Shown: positions 51,118-60,068, numbered from the stretch's first letter. The stretch is 60,757 nt of DNA from Chloroflexota bacterium (GCA_018673955.1 JABHBJ010000053.1:1-60757), one strand, 5' to 3'. Made by a program: numbers and translations. Notes: a model not told the origin generated them from the sequence alone.

Positions 51118-52827
51118 CTATTTATTGGCGGCGGGTCGGATATCTCGAAGACCAAGTTGGTGGCGGGTCTTCCCGCGCCAAACTTCGGTGCGAAGCTGGT
51201 AAACGATATCGACGGCTCCGGTGCCCAAAGGTCGGTCACCAAGACCAAAACCGATGGATTCGACGCGGCGACCATCAGCATCAAAGCTAATCTTCAAGTG
51301 CTTGCCATCTATGCCGACCGTACGGACGTCTAGCGGTATTGCACCGTACGTTACCAATACTGGCTCGCGGTTGGCCTCTCCGAACGGCTCCATCGCTGAA
51401 ACGAAGTTCCAAGTGGAAACAGTGAGATCTTCCAATCTCACTTCAGCGTCGGCGTGGAGTGTTGGCACGGCTGGTGCTCCTAAAGCGCCCCATGCTGCAT
51501 GTTTCCTAAGATCATCAAGTAGATCTTGCAATAATTCGTGTTTGATCGAGAATCCAGCTGCTCGGGCATGACCGCCAAATCGTTCGAATTTATCGGCGTG
51601 TGTTGAAAGTGCGGCGTGAAGGTCGAGCACCGTGTTCGATCTGCATGAAGCGCGGGCGAGGCCGTTTACTAACTGGTAAGCAATAGCTGGTTTACCGGTG
51701 AGTTCGTTGAGGCGTCCCGCCAGCGGGCCTAATAGCCCCATTGGGAAGCCATCGCAGTTGACTGCGACGATCGAATCATCCGAGTTTATGTCGAACTGCG
51801 TAGATGCATGTTCCCAAGCATCTTGACTAAGTGAACGGCGCTTATTGTTGTCCGCATCAAGACGGTCAGCGAGGGCACGAGCTTCCGATACATCATCAGT
51901 TGAAAGAATCTGAAGACTTGGCTCTGCGTCTCCCATTCGACCGGGTGCGTTTAGTCGAGGGGCAACGTAGAACGAAATCAACTCAGACGTGGGTCTACCT
52001 GAGGCACCGGGAGCTCGGGAAATGTCCAAGAGAGCACGGAGGCCTGGCAAATCGGTTTGCCCGAGTATTCGAAGACCCTCTCTTACAAGGGTTCGGTTTT
52101 CTGATTCAAGTGGAACGATGTCTGCAATCGTGCCGAGTGCTGCTAGCGGGAGAAGTTCGGCTGGAAACGGTCGCCCTGCGGCATCAGATAACGCTTGTGC
52201 CAGTTTGAACGCTACTCCGGCACCGGAATAGTCGACCGACTTCTCCGATCCTTCCGATTCGAGATGAGGATTTACGATCGCAATCGCTTTTGGTCTCTCG
52301 GTTTCGATGAGGTGGTGGTCAGTGACCACCGTGTCGATTCCGAGGGAGTTGGCGTAGGCAATTTCATCAACAGCTGTAGAACCAGTGTCGACTGTCGTTA
52401 TCAGGGCTACCCCTGCCTTTGCGAATGAATCGATGGCTTGTCTTGATAACCCGTGACCGTCAGTCTCTCGGTTAGGAATATAAGGAATCGCGTTGCCGCC
52501 GAACGATCTCACGATCCTGAGAATGATGGCAGTGCCAGTTAGCCCGTCAACGTCAAAATCGCCAAATATTCCAATAGTCTCACCGTTCTTGATCGCAATA
52601 TGAATACGCTTAACGGCTATTCCCATGTCAGGAAGACTTAGCGGGTCGAGAAAGTCTTCCATGCCTGACGAAAAGTACTCGTCTACGTCGGCATTTGTTC
52701 GTATGCCGCGATTCCACAACAGGAGAGCCGGAAGCGGACCTCGGACGCCAGAACCTAGAAATCCAAGGTCTAAACGGAATCCGGGAGGAGGCGGTTCAGC
52801 TATTTGCCATTTTCGATCGAGCGTCAA
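51118..52827 (-). CDS. recJ: Single-stranded-DNA-specific exonuclease RecJ
   Basis: A 569-residue RecJ. The DHH phosphoesterase domain has IGIFGDFDVDGLTGTAII, VDTGSTAV and VVTDHHLIET; then GAGVAFKLAQAL, LAALGTIADIVPL and the C-terminal DHHA1 segment ERFGGHARAAGFSI; an OB-type domain closes the protein (AYQLVNGLARAS precedes it). All metal ligands are visible. It is a 5'-3' exonuclease for recombination and mismatch repair. TTG start at 52825-52827 with GAGG about 8 bp upstream. It is 28 bp downstream of fabF. Confidence 0.95.
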   Translation of the reverse strand: MTLDRKWQIAEPPPPGFRLDLGFLGSGVRGPLPALLLWNRGIRTNADVDEYFSSGMEDFLDPLSLPDMGIAVKRIHIAIKNGETIGIFGDFDVDGLTGTAIILRIVRSFGGNAIPYIPNRETDGHGLSRQAIDSFAKAGVALITTVDTGSTAVDEIAYANSLGIDTVVTDHHLIETERPKAIAIVNPHLESEGSEKSVDYSGAGVAFKLAQALSDAAGRPFPAELLPLAALGTIADIVPLESENRTLVREGLRILGQTDLPGLRALLDISRAPGASGRPTSELISFYVAPRLNAPGRMGDAEPSLQILSTDDVSEARALADRLDADNNKRRSLSQDAWEHASTQFDINSDDSIVAVNCDGFPMGLLGPLAGRLNELTGKPAIAYQLVNGLARASCRSNTVLDLHAALSTHADKFERFGGHARAAGFSIKHELLQDLLDDLRKHAAWGALGAPAVPTLHADAEVRLEDLTVSTWNFVSAMEPFGEANREPVLVTYGAIPLDVRTVGIDGKHLKISFDADGRRVESIGFGLGDRPLGTGAVDIVYQLRTEVWRGKTRHQLGLRDIRPAANK

Positions 52828-52855
52828 TTGGAATACCTCGATCTACTAATTGGAA

Positions 52856-54097
52856 TTATTGCTGAAAGCTCTTGAAAACGAGGCTCGCGTTATGGCCGCC
52901 AAAGCCCAATGAGTTCGACATCGCAACGTCGACCTTTTGTTTAACTGCCTTATTTGGTACGTAGTCCAAGTCGCAATCTGGATCAACATCATCAAGATTA
53001 ATAGTCGGTGGAATTATGCCTTCTTTGATGGCGAGTACTGAGAAAGCAGCTTCGATTCCACCAGCAGCCCCGAGCAGATGACCCGTCATAGACTTTGTCG
53101 AGCTGATTTTCAGTTTGTAGGCGTGGTCGCCGTACATTCGCTTGATAGCAATAGTCTCGAACTTGTCGTTCAGGGGTGTCGAAGTACCGTGTGCATTGAT
53201 GTAGTCCACGTTTTCAGGAACGAGCTTGGCATCTTGAATCGCCCATTTCATTGCTCTTGCTGCGCCTTCGCCTTCAGGATGCGGCTGAGTGACATGATGT
53301 GCGTCGCTCGATGCGCCATACCCGGCAAGTTCAGCAAGTACGTTCGCTCCACGCTTCTCTGCGTGTTCCAGCGACTCTAATACTACCAGTCCGGCACCTT
53401 CGCCAAGAACAAATCCATCTCGACCAGTATCGAACGGGCGTGATGCTGCTTGTGGGTCATCATTTCGAGTTGAGAGTGCCATGCACGAATTGAATCCCGC
53501 TACTCCAATCTCGCAGACAGCAGCTTCAGTTCCGCCTGCGATTACTACGTCAGCCCGACCTCTGCGGATCATTTCGAGTGCTTCACCAATCGAGTCTGTT
53601 CCAGTTGCACAAGCAGATACGGTCGAGAAGTTCGGGCCTTTGGCACCGATCATCATCGAAACCTGACCAGAAGCCATATCACCCAACATCATCGGTACGA
53701 GGAATGGACTTACTCGCTTAGGTCCCTTGTCGAGAAGAATTTTGTGCTGTTCGGAAATCGTTATGATTCCGCCGACTCCACTTCCGATCAGCACGCCGAC
53801 GCGATCGGGATCTTCAGTTGCCATATCCATTCCAGCGTCTTCAAGCGCTTCGAGGGCTGCGACGCAAGCGAACTGGGCGAATCGATCGAGTCGTCGAGCA
53901 TCTTTCCGTCCCAGAATCGGAGCGGCGTCGAAGTCGTTGACTTCAGCGGCAATCCGGCTCTCGAAGCCTTCAGCATCGAACAGTGAAATATAGTCGATTC
54001 CAGATTTGCCTTCGAGAAGGCTGTCCCATGTGGTTTTACGATCAGAACCTACTGGGGTGACAAGTCCGATTCCTGTGACAACGACACGATCTGTCAT
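52856..54097 (-). CDS. fabF: 3-oxoacyl-[acyl-carrier-protein] synthase II
   Basis: A 413-residue FabF. Cys in VSACATGTDSIGEA is the acyl nucleophile. The two His of the Cys-His-His triad are in NAHGTSTPLND and KSMTGHLLGAAGGIEA, and the Lys of that second motif is conserved. RPFDTGRDGFVLGEGAG and NSLGFGGHNASLVF complete the fold. It condenses malonyl-ACP with acyl-ACP in fatty-acid elongation. The start has AGAGG 8-12 bp upstream. It precedes recJ in the same operon; acpP is not adjacent in the window. Confidence 0.96.
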   Translation of the reverse strand: MTDRVVVTGIGLVTPVGSDRKTTWDSLLEGKSGIDYISLFDAEGFESRIAAEVNDFDAAPILGRKDARRLDRFAQFACVAALEALEDAGMDMATEDPDRVGVLIGSGVGGIITISEQHKILLDKGPKRVSPFLVPMMLGDMASGQVSMMIGAKGPNFSTVSACATGTDSIGEALEMIRRGRADVVIAGGTEAAVCEIGVAGFNSCMALSTRNDDPQAASRPFDTGRDGFVLGEGAGLVVLESLEHAEKRGANVLAELAGYGASSDAHHVTQPHPEGEGAARAMKWAIQDAKLVPENVDYINAHGTSTPLNDKFETIAIKRMYGDHAYKLKISSTKSMTGHLLGAAGGIEAAFSVLAIKEGIIPPTINLDDVDPDCDLDYVPNKAVKQKVDVAMSNSLGFGGHNASLVFKSFQQ

Positions 54098-54300
54098 TTA
54101 GTGACCTCTAAGCATCCACTCAGAACGATTGTCTTCGTGGTTCATTGATTCAGCAGTTCAAGTTCACGAACCGCCAATTTCTTAAATACGACCAAGCGAG
54201 TATAGCAACGCAGCCGGTCAGCTTACTGCCCAAATGGGGGTACTGGGCATCGTATTGGATTTTCATTGGGAAGTGCATCTATTTCCATTCCGGTTAAGCG

Positions 54301-54334
54301 AAAGAGCCGTCCCTGGGCGACGGGACGGCTCTTT
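54301..54334. terminator. Strong hairpin terminator downstream of the MBL-fold gene
   Basis: AAAGAGCCGTCCC (54301-54313) and GGGACGGCTCTTT (54322-54334) form a perfect 13-bp stem with an 8-nt loop. The stem's own A and T ends give a short T tract in either direction; it probably ends the minus-strand MBL-fold transcript. Confidence 0.85.
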
Positions 54335-54366
54335 ACCGAAAGACGTTCTAACTGCGGGAAGGCAGG

Positions 54367-55215
54367 TTAGAAGTCGACTGGACGTAGTTCAATGTTTCCG
54401 TGTCGGCGTTCAAGGTAGCCAGCAGTTTCGTGGTAACCATGTGCGAAGACCATGAGCCAGCCTTCCTTCTCGCATCGATTGAGAAGTTCTTTCTTCATCG
54501 CAAGCGATTGATCTGGATATCGATCAAACGCCGTGATGTAAGGGAGAGGAAGGTGGTTTGGAGTTGGAATCAGGTTGGCAAGATAGATGATTCGTTCACT
54601 ACCCGTGTTTACCAGTACAACTTGGTGACCTGCTGAGTATCCGTCAGTAACGATTGTGTGTACACCGGGTACTACTTCAGTGTCTCCATCGAGAAGTACG
54701 ATCATTCCCTTGGCATCAAGGGTCTTCAGGTGCTCAACGCCAGTTCCATAAACAGGAACTGATCGTTCGTTAGGTGCGAAAGCTTCTTCCCATGCGTTGC
54801 GTTGTACAAGGTACTTCGCTTTAGGGAATGTAGGGATGATTGTGCCTTCACGGTCCAAGCGAGTGGCGCCACCACTGTGTGAAAACGCTAAGTGGGTCAG
54901 GATCACAAAGTCAATTTCTCGTGCGCTTACGCCTTGGTGGCGTAGATTTCGGAGCAGTTTAGATGATGAGTGGCCGTAGATTTCTCGAGTGATTTCAGGC
55001 TCTTTGTTGCCAATTCCGGCATCGACGAGAATGTTAGCGTCGGGAGTTTTTATTAAGAGAGAGTTTAGGCCGAGGCGTACTCGGTTTTTGCGATCGGGCT
55101 TTGCTTCCTGTTCCCATAGGATCTTCGGAACGGACCCAAACATAGGACCGCCGTCCAATAGGAACGTGCCATCGCTCACAAGCTTTACTGCAACACTGTT
55201 GTTGTTGGTAGTCAT
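54367..55215 (-). CDS. Metallo-beta-lactamase-fold protein with degenerate metal site
   Basis: A 282-residue MBL-fold protein, start ATG 55213-55215 with GGAGG 8 bp upstream. The fold markers are LGLNSLLIKTPDANILVDAGIGNK, REIDFVILTHLAFSHSGGA, IPTFPKAKYLVQRNAW, GVHTIVTDGYSAGHQVVLV and YLANLIPTPNHLPLPY. The zinc motif HxHxDH reads HLAFSH: His108 and His113 are kept, but the second His is Ala110 and the Asp is Ser112. The later metal Asp is Asn214 in the LANLIPT segment; His197 and His221 remain. It therefore should not hold a normal binuclear zinc site; a mononuclear or non-catalytic function is possible. Otherwise it is a typical quorum-quenching-lactonase-like protein. Confidence 0.85.
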   Translation of the reverse strand: MTTNNNSVAVKLVSDGTFLLDGGPMFGSVPKILWEQEAKPDRKNRVRLGLNSLLIKTPDANILVDAGIGNKEPEITREIYGHSSSKLLRNLRHQGVSAREIDFVILTHLAFSHSGGATRLDREGTIIPTFPKAKYLVQRNAWEEAFAPNERSVPVYGTGVEHLKTLDAKGMIVLLDGDTEVVPGVHTIVTDGYSAGHQVVLVNTGSERIIYLANLIPTPNHLPLPYITAFDRYPDQSLAMKKELLNRCEKEGWLMVFAHGYHETAGYLERRHGNIELRPVDF

Positions 55216-55740
55216 TCTGACGCCTCCAAGACCACACCTGGTCTTATTTCAAATCTATGCAAGAGCGGACACTCGTTGCGTTTTGGCGCCGTTGGCCCGA
55301 GCCTAACGGCTATGTAACTGGAATTCATGGAATCCCTGCAGCTTCGATAGCGGTGTAGGCCATCAAGCTGTTCGACACACGGAACCGTATTAGTTTTTTG
55401 GTATTTCACACAAGGTACGTCGGTACTCTTTTATTAGTGTATGCCTTATTATTGTTCCGAACAAGTTCAAAACTTGCTATAAAATTTGAGTTCAAATGAG
55501 TGTGAGCACTTACGCGTAGTTACGCGCTGAACGGATGTAGTGGCGCCGCTGCTGACATGGGGCAAATACCATTTCCGTGCAGTCACACCACATGGCGTGT
55601 CATCGTCGTTGTCAAACCGAATTCGTTGTTTACGATAGGTCTCTGATATTCGAGAATGTGAGCAGTCGCCTGCAGGACAGTTAGATCAATCGAATCGCTG
55701 GTGCAGACGCGACAGGCGCTGTAAAAAGAAAAATTTGGAG
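55216..55740. other. Intergenic region with operator-like inverted repeat
   Basis: The 525-bp divergent region between the MBL-fold gene and pepA. It contains CAAGTT-CAA-AACTTG (55462-55476), a 6-bp inverted repeat with 3-nt spacer beside ATAAAATTTGAG, and a direct repeat TTACGCG near 55512 and 55522. Several A+T-rich stretches could be promoters. No gene seen. Confidence 0.4.
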
Positions 55741-57267
55741 ATGGATCAGTTGAAAATCACAGTCGTACAAAGCGATGTAACCGAGATAGAAGCCGATGTT
55801 CTGGTTGTGAACCTATTTGAGGGCGTCACCTCTCCAAGAGGAGCCACTGGGGCAGTTGATTCGGCTCTTGGAGGGCTGATATCTGAATTGATATCCGATG
55901 GTGAAATCTCCGGGTCGGCAAGTGAGTTGACCCTAATTCATACGCCAAATTCTGCTTACCCGAACTTCAAGCCTTCTCGAGTATTGATCGCCGGATTAGG
56001 TTCGAATAAAGGATTCAACACTGATAGCGCTCGTAAAGTATCAGCAGCAGTAATACGGAAGCTCAGGGTGGTGGGTGTTCAAAATGCAGCGATGATCGTT
56101 CATGGAGCAGGAATTGGTAATCTTGACGCATCGTCGAGCGCTCAGGCTGTTGTCGAAGGTGTATTACTAGGCGCTTACAGATTCCTCAAGTACCGCACAA
56201 CCGACAAAAAACGAAAATCCGATTTGGCTCATCTCATCGTTGTTGAATCTGACTCAGCGAAAATTTCATCGATAGAGGTCGGTGTAGATAGGGGAATTGC
56301 GTACTCTGAAGCTGAAGTTCTTGCGCGTGATCTAGTGAACGAGCCTGCCAACAAGCTATCTCCGTCGGATCTAGCGGACACTGCTATTCGCGTCGCTACA
56401 GAAAATGGCCTTGAGTGCACCGTTCTCGAAGAAGCCGACGTGACGGCACTCGGAATGGGAGCCTTTCTGGGCGTATCTCAAGGCGGGCCGCGCCCTCTCA
56501 AGTTCATCCACCTCACCTATGAAGGTGATAAGCCGAACGCAGAGAATAATCTGTGGCTGATCGGCAAAGGAATCACCTTCGATAGTGGCGGAATTTCGCT
56601 GAAGCCTGGTGCTGGAATGGGCAAGATGAAAGGCGATATGGGTGGCGGAGCATCAGTCATAGCCGCCATACAGGCTATCTCTCGCCTGAAGCCTCAGTTG
56701 AATGTGCACGTGGTTTGTGCTGCTACCGACAATATGCCCGGCGGTTCGGCACAGCGACCTGGCGATGTCGTTACCGCAATGAACGGCATGACCATCGAGA
56801 TTGACAATACGGACGCTGAAGGTCGCCTGACCCTAGCGGATGCTATCGGATACGCGAAATCTAAGGACGCTGTTCGGATTGTCGATGTTGCTACCTTAAC
56901 TGGCGCCGCTAGGGTTGCTCTAGGAGACGGCGTAAGCCCAGTGTTCGGTAACGACGATGAACTCTTGAACGCAGTTCTGGAAACGAGCGAGACTGTTGGC
57001 GAGCCGATGTGGCGACTACCTCTCGATTCAGTAACGAAACGCCAGAACGCCTCGAACATAGCTGACTTGAAGAACACGGGAGGGCGTGGTGGTGGATCGA
57101 CCACGGCTGCTCATTTCATAGCCGATTTCGCTGGTGATACTCCATGGGTACATATAGACGTTGCCGCAACGTCCATGCTGGACAGCACAAGAGGTTGGAT
57201 GACCGCTGGGGCCACGGGCGTTCCGACTCGTTCATTGATCGAATTAGCTATGAAGCTTGGCAAATAA
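55741..57267 (+). CDS. pepA: Cytosol (leucyl) aminopeptidase, M17 family
   Basis: A 508-residue M17 aminopeptidase. The N-terminal macro-like domain (LKITVVQSDVTEIEADVLVVN) is followed by the catalytic domain: ARDLVNEPANKLSPSDLA, LIGKGITFDSGGISLKPG (Lys and Asp metal ligands), MKGDMGGGASVIAAIQA and the signature NTDAEGRLTLADAI. GGSTTAAHFI and PWVHIDVAATS close it. It needs two divalent metals and removes N-terminal amino acids as a hexamer. The start is uncertain: ATG 55741, TTG 55735 or TTG 55750, the last giving the best spacing from GGAG. Confidence 0.95.
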   Translation: MDQLKITVVQSDVTEIEADVLVVNLFEGVTSPRGATGAVDSALGGLISELISDGEISGSASELTLIHTPNSAYPNFKPSRVLIAGLGSNKGFNTDSARKVSAAVIRKLRVVGVQNAAMIVHGAGIGNLDASSSAQAVVEGVLLGAYRFLKYRTTDKKRKSDLAHLIVVESDSAKISSIEVGVDRGIAYSEAEVLARDLVNEPANKLSPSDLADTAIRVATENGLECTVLEEADVTALGMGAFLGVSQGGPRPLKFIHLTYEGDKPNAENNLWLIGKGITFDSGGISLKPGAGMGKMKGDMGGGASVIAAIQAISRLKPQLNVHVVCAATDNMPGGSAQRPGDVVTAMNGMTIEIDNTDAEGRLTLADAIGYAKSKDAVRIVDVATLTGAARVALGDGVSPVFGNDDELLNAVLETSETVGEPMWRLPLDSVTKRQNASNIADLKNTGGRGGGSTTAAHFIADFAGDTPWVHIDVAATSMLDSTRGWMTAGATGVPTRSLIELAMKLGK

Positions 57268-57428
57268 ATTACTTGTAATTCATGAGCGTGTATATCAAAT
57301 TACAACGCTAAAAATAGAATGACGCTAAATGCAGTATCGCTCGTCTCGCTAGTTAAGCAATCGCGGTTGAAATTCAGACGGATTCAAATTGACCACCTGT
57401 TGCACCGATGCTAGCGTTTAAGGTCTGT

Positions 57429-57504
57429 GGTGGGCGTAGTGAAGAGGTTATCACGCTAGGTTGTGGCCCTGGAGACGAGGGTTCAATTCCCTCCGCTCAC
57501 CCCA
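57429..57504 (+). tRNA. tRNA-His (anticodon GUG)
   Basis: A full cloverleaf: acceptor GTGGGCG pairing CGCTCAC, an extra 5' G at 57429 opposite C73 as required for tRNA-His, anticodon stem CTAGG/CCTGG with loop TTGTGGC (anticodon GTG), T arm GGGTTCAATTCCC, and encoded CCA at 57502-57504. Confidence 0.95.
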
Positions 57505-57638
57505 TATTTTCAGTTCAATCGACCGTATTATCGAAGCAATATCGGTCAGTATTTTTCTTGAGAATTAGGCGTACAAACAGCGCCGAAATTCGATAGAATT
57601 GAACTTAGTGCGGGAACGACAGATCGAACCCGTCTAGT

Positions 57639-57714
57639 GCGCCCGTAGCTCAGTGGATAGAGCATCTGGCTTCGAACCAGAGGGCCGGGGGTTCAAATCC
57701 CTCCGGGCGTACCA
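57639..57714 (+). tRNA. tRNA-Arg (anticodon UCG)
   Basis: Acceptor GCGCCCG pairs CGGGCGT; D arm GCTC/GAGC; anticodon stem TCTGG/CCAGA with loop CTTCGAA (anticodon TCG); T arm GGGGGTTCAAATCCCTC; discriminator A and encoded CCA at 57712-57714. It reads CGA and other CGN codons. Confidence 0.95.
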
Positions 57715-57776
57715 TTTTGAGAACAGAAAAAAAGACCTCTCCAGCGCTGGAGAGGTCTTTTTTTCTGTTCTCAAAA
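57715..57776. terminator. 62-nt perfect palindrome, bidirectional terminator after tRNA-Arg
   Basis: The sequence from 57715 to 57776 is a perfect palindrome of 31 bp per arm with no spacer; the centre is CCAGC|GCTGG at 57745/57746. It contains an A7 run in the left arm and a T7 run in the right arm, so the inner 11-bp stem GACCTCTCCAG/CTGGAGAGGTC with T-run is a terminator for either strand. It begins at the base after the tRNA CCA. Confidence 0.93.
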
Positions 57777-57933
57777 GCTGGAACTTGTTTGTCGAACTTG
57801 GATCAATTGCCGTTAGTCGACGGTTCGTAACGAGCGTATTATTCACCGATCGTTAGGGGCTAGCGCCGCGAGATGAAACCCTGCTTGAGAAGCGATCATT
57901 TGGTCTAAATACCGATCAATGGAGTAGTAAATT

Positions 57934-58608
57934 ATGCGAGTTTTATTGGTTGGGTGTGAGTACGTCGGCACAACAACCTTGGCTCACGCTATCGATGATT
58001 GGATGAACGCCAATATGGGCGTTCGGTTCTCTCTAATTCACGATCACTGGAAGATTCCTCATACTTCCGGTCACCCAGATGACTCCACTCCTGAAGAACA
58101 GGCTTGGTTACTGGCGGCGACTGCCAAATATAAAGAAATGCATCAACGCCACAGCTTGTACTACCACGTGCAATCCAACACGTTCAATGGTCACGACGAT
58201 GGCATGGTCATTGGCGGAGCGATTGAGGACGGTGTGTACGGGCCGATGTACTTCGGGTACGGAGGGAAAGGCCACAGGCTGGACCGAGAAACAGTTCAGC
58301 ACGAGTGGGAACGGACAATTCTGCATTTCACCGATGAAACGGTGCTTGTCCACGTAACAGCCGACTCCAAAGTGATAGCGCAACGATTGAACGATGACCC
58401 TCACGACAACATGGTGATTTCAGAACCCGATATCGACAAAGTGAAATCAAGATTCTCTGAGTTGGTCGATTGGTCGGTTCTCACGAAGAAAATAGAAATC
58501 GATAATAGCGGGATGATAGAAGACACAATTGTAGAATTCGTAAAAAAAATCGAACCGTATCTAACGTCGGTTGATCGATCCCGTATGAAAGCGCACAACG
58601 CGAGTTAG
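57934..58608 (+). CDS. P-loop NTPase/nucleotide-kinase-like protein
   Basis: A 224-residue protein. The N-terminal Walker A MRVLLVGCEYVGTTTLAHAI (GxxxxGTT) resembles thymidylate or nucleoside-kinase P-loops. The middle is His/Trp-rich (IHDHWKIPHTSGHPDDS, KEMHQRHSLYYHVQ); later VLVHVTADSKVIAQRL is like the adenylate-binding strand of kinases. The lid Arg could be in GKGHRLDRETV. I cannot name the substrate. It is 3 bp upstream of the RimK-like gene and is therefore probably co-translated with it. GGAG lies 10 bp before the ATG. Confidence 0.75.
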   Translation: MRVLLVGCEYVGTTTLAHAIDDWMNANMGVRFSLIHDHWKIPHTSGHPDDSTPEEQAWLLAATAKYKEMHQRHSLYYHVQSNTFNGHDDGMVIGGAIEDGVYGPMYFGYGGKGHRLDRETVQHEWERTILHFTDETVLVHVTADSKVIAQRLNDDPHDNMVISEPDIDKVKSRFSELVDWSVLTKKIEIDNSGMIEDTIVEFVKKIEPYLTSVDRSRMKAHNAS

Positions 58609-58611
58609 ACA

Positions 58612-59514
58612 ATGAAATTAGGAATTCTCTCTCGCGGTCCCGGTCTTTACTCGACTCGACGTCTGATTGAGGCAGCTCAACAGCGTGGGCACGATGTGCG
58701 AGTAATCGATTATCTGCGTTGCTACATGGATATCACTTCCCGACATCCGCAAGTGCTGTATCGAGGCGAATCACTAGATTTCGATGCTGTAGTTCCAAGA
58801 ATCGCATCACGCAGAACGTTCTACGGGACCTCAGTAGTACGACAATTCGAAATGATAGGCGTCTATACAGCCAACGAATCTCAGGCGATAAGCCGTTCCA
58901 GAGATAAATTGCGATCGTTACAGATTCTTTCTCGGACTGATGTGCAAATGCCACGTACAGGCTTCGCAGAAGAAACACAGGACATTGACGGTGTTATTGA
59001 AGCAGTCGGGGGGCCACCGCTCGTTGTAAAGCTCCTGCAAGGTACTCAGGGGGTTGGCGTAGTGCTGGTTGAGTCGAAATCTGCTGCTAGGTCGGTTATC
59101 GACGCCTTCAGGCAGCTTGAAGCTCACATCTTGATTCAGGAATACATCAAAGAAGCCAACGGCCGGGATATTCGTTGCTTAGTTGTCGGGGGGGAAGTTG
59201 TAGCGGCGATGGAAAGAGTTTCGGATGGCACAGAATTCCGAGCTAATTTGCATCTGGGTGGTACGGTCCACGAAGTCGAGTTAACTCCAACTGAGATCGA
59301 CTACGCAGTGAAGGCAACTGAAGCCCACGGACTCGAGTCTGCGGGAGTAGACATTTTGCGATCAAACAGAGGGCCGCTTGTTCTCGAAGTGAATTCGTCG
59401 CCAGGATTTGAAGGTATCGAGACGGCAACCCGCGTCGATGTCGCAGGGTTGATGGTCGATCATATTGTGAATCAGCTAGAAATAATAAAATCGAATCGTA
59501 GGACATCGATCTAA
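58612..59514 (+). CDS. rimK: RimK-like ATP-grasp ligase
   Basis: A 300-residue ATP-grasp protein. [21 protein letters not shown] and [20 protein letters not shown] are the RimK N-terminal domain; the ATP-grasp part has [62 protein letters not shown] and the metal-binding [17 protein letters not shown]. RimK adds glutamate residues to the C-terminus of ribosomal protein S6 or related acceptors. The length is normal. It is 3 bp after the P-loop gene and its TAA overlaps the likely start of the protease gene, so the three form one operon. Confidence 0.93.
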   Translation: MKLGILSRGPGLYSTRRLIEAAQQRGHDVRVIDYLRCYMDITSRHPQVLYRGESLDFDAVVPRIASRRTFYGTSVVRQFEMIGVYTANESQAISRSRDKLRSLQILSRTDVQMPRTGFAEETQDIDGVIEAVGGPPLVVKLLQGTQGVGVVLVESKSAARSVIDAFRQLEAHILIQEYIKEANGRDIRCLVVGGEVVAAMERVSDGTEFRANLHLGGTVHEVELTPTEIDYAVKATEAHGLESAGVDILRSNRGPLVLEVNSSPGFEGIETATRVDVAGLMVDHIVNQLEIIKSNRRTSI

Positions 59515-59969
59515 TCGCTTCTAACACCAGAAAATCTCGAGCGAGTTCGCCAAGATCAATTGGTTGGCGTGAACGCGTGTCGTTTCCAGACTTTGATATA
59601 ACCGGTGTTAAAGCGAAGGTTGATTCGGGGGCACAAACATCTTCGATTCACGCATTTCGTCCAAGGTTCAGCCAAAAAGACGATGAAGAGTGGGTGTCGT
59701 TCGAGATTCACCCTCGACGCCGGAGTCGTAAAGACGCGGTCCGTGTACGGGCAAAAGTAAAAACTCGTCGACGTATCCGCAGTTCGAACGGGAAAAGTGA
59801 AATTAGACCGGTAATCGAAACGACGATGATTTTGGGTGGTGAGGCTTTTGTTGCCGAACTGACGCTGGCGAATCGTCATCTGATGGCGTATCGCATGATT
59901 TTGGGGAGGTCGGCGGTGCGAGGGCGATTTACGATCGACCCCGCCAAATCATACTTGTTCGGTGAGTAG
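59514..59969 (+). CDS. Retropepsin-like ATP-dependent zinc protease family (RimB-like), atypical start
   Basis: The aspartic-protease-like domain has KAKVDSGAQTSSIHA, the family form of AKIDTGARTSALHA, then an Arg-rich middle (IHPRRRSRKDAVRVRAKVKTR) and GRSAVRGRFTIDPAKSYL. No ATG, GTG or TTG opens the complete domain: the GTG at 59577 cuts off the conserved IGWRERV segment at 59559. The frame is open back to 59502 and reads [15 protein letters not shown] from an ATC at 59514, overlapping the rimK stop as TAATC. An ancestral TAATG (ATG to ATC) is the simplest reading. AGGAC lies 10 bp upstream. Partner of RimK in some bacteria. Confidence 0.75.
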   Translation: MASNTRKSRASSPRSIGWRERVSFPDFDITGVKAKVDSGAQTSSIHAFRPRFSQKDDEEWVSFEIHPRRRSRKDAVRVRAKVKTRRRIRSSNGKSEIRPVIETTMILGGEAFVAELTLANRHLMAYRMILGRSAVRGRFTIDPAKSYLFGE

Positions 59970-60068
59970 ATTCCGGTTCGATGCTGCTACAAAGCGTCGC
60001 GTGTCATTGCGATGAACGTTATGATTCGTCACCGAAGTTAATTTGCATTCTAATTACGGAGTAAATAC

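Noticed and set aside
57634-57856. Protein frames of about 70 codons on both strands over tRNA-Arg and the palindrome
   Set aside because: They are translations of the tRNA gene and the palindromic terminator.
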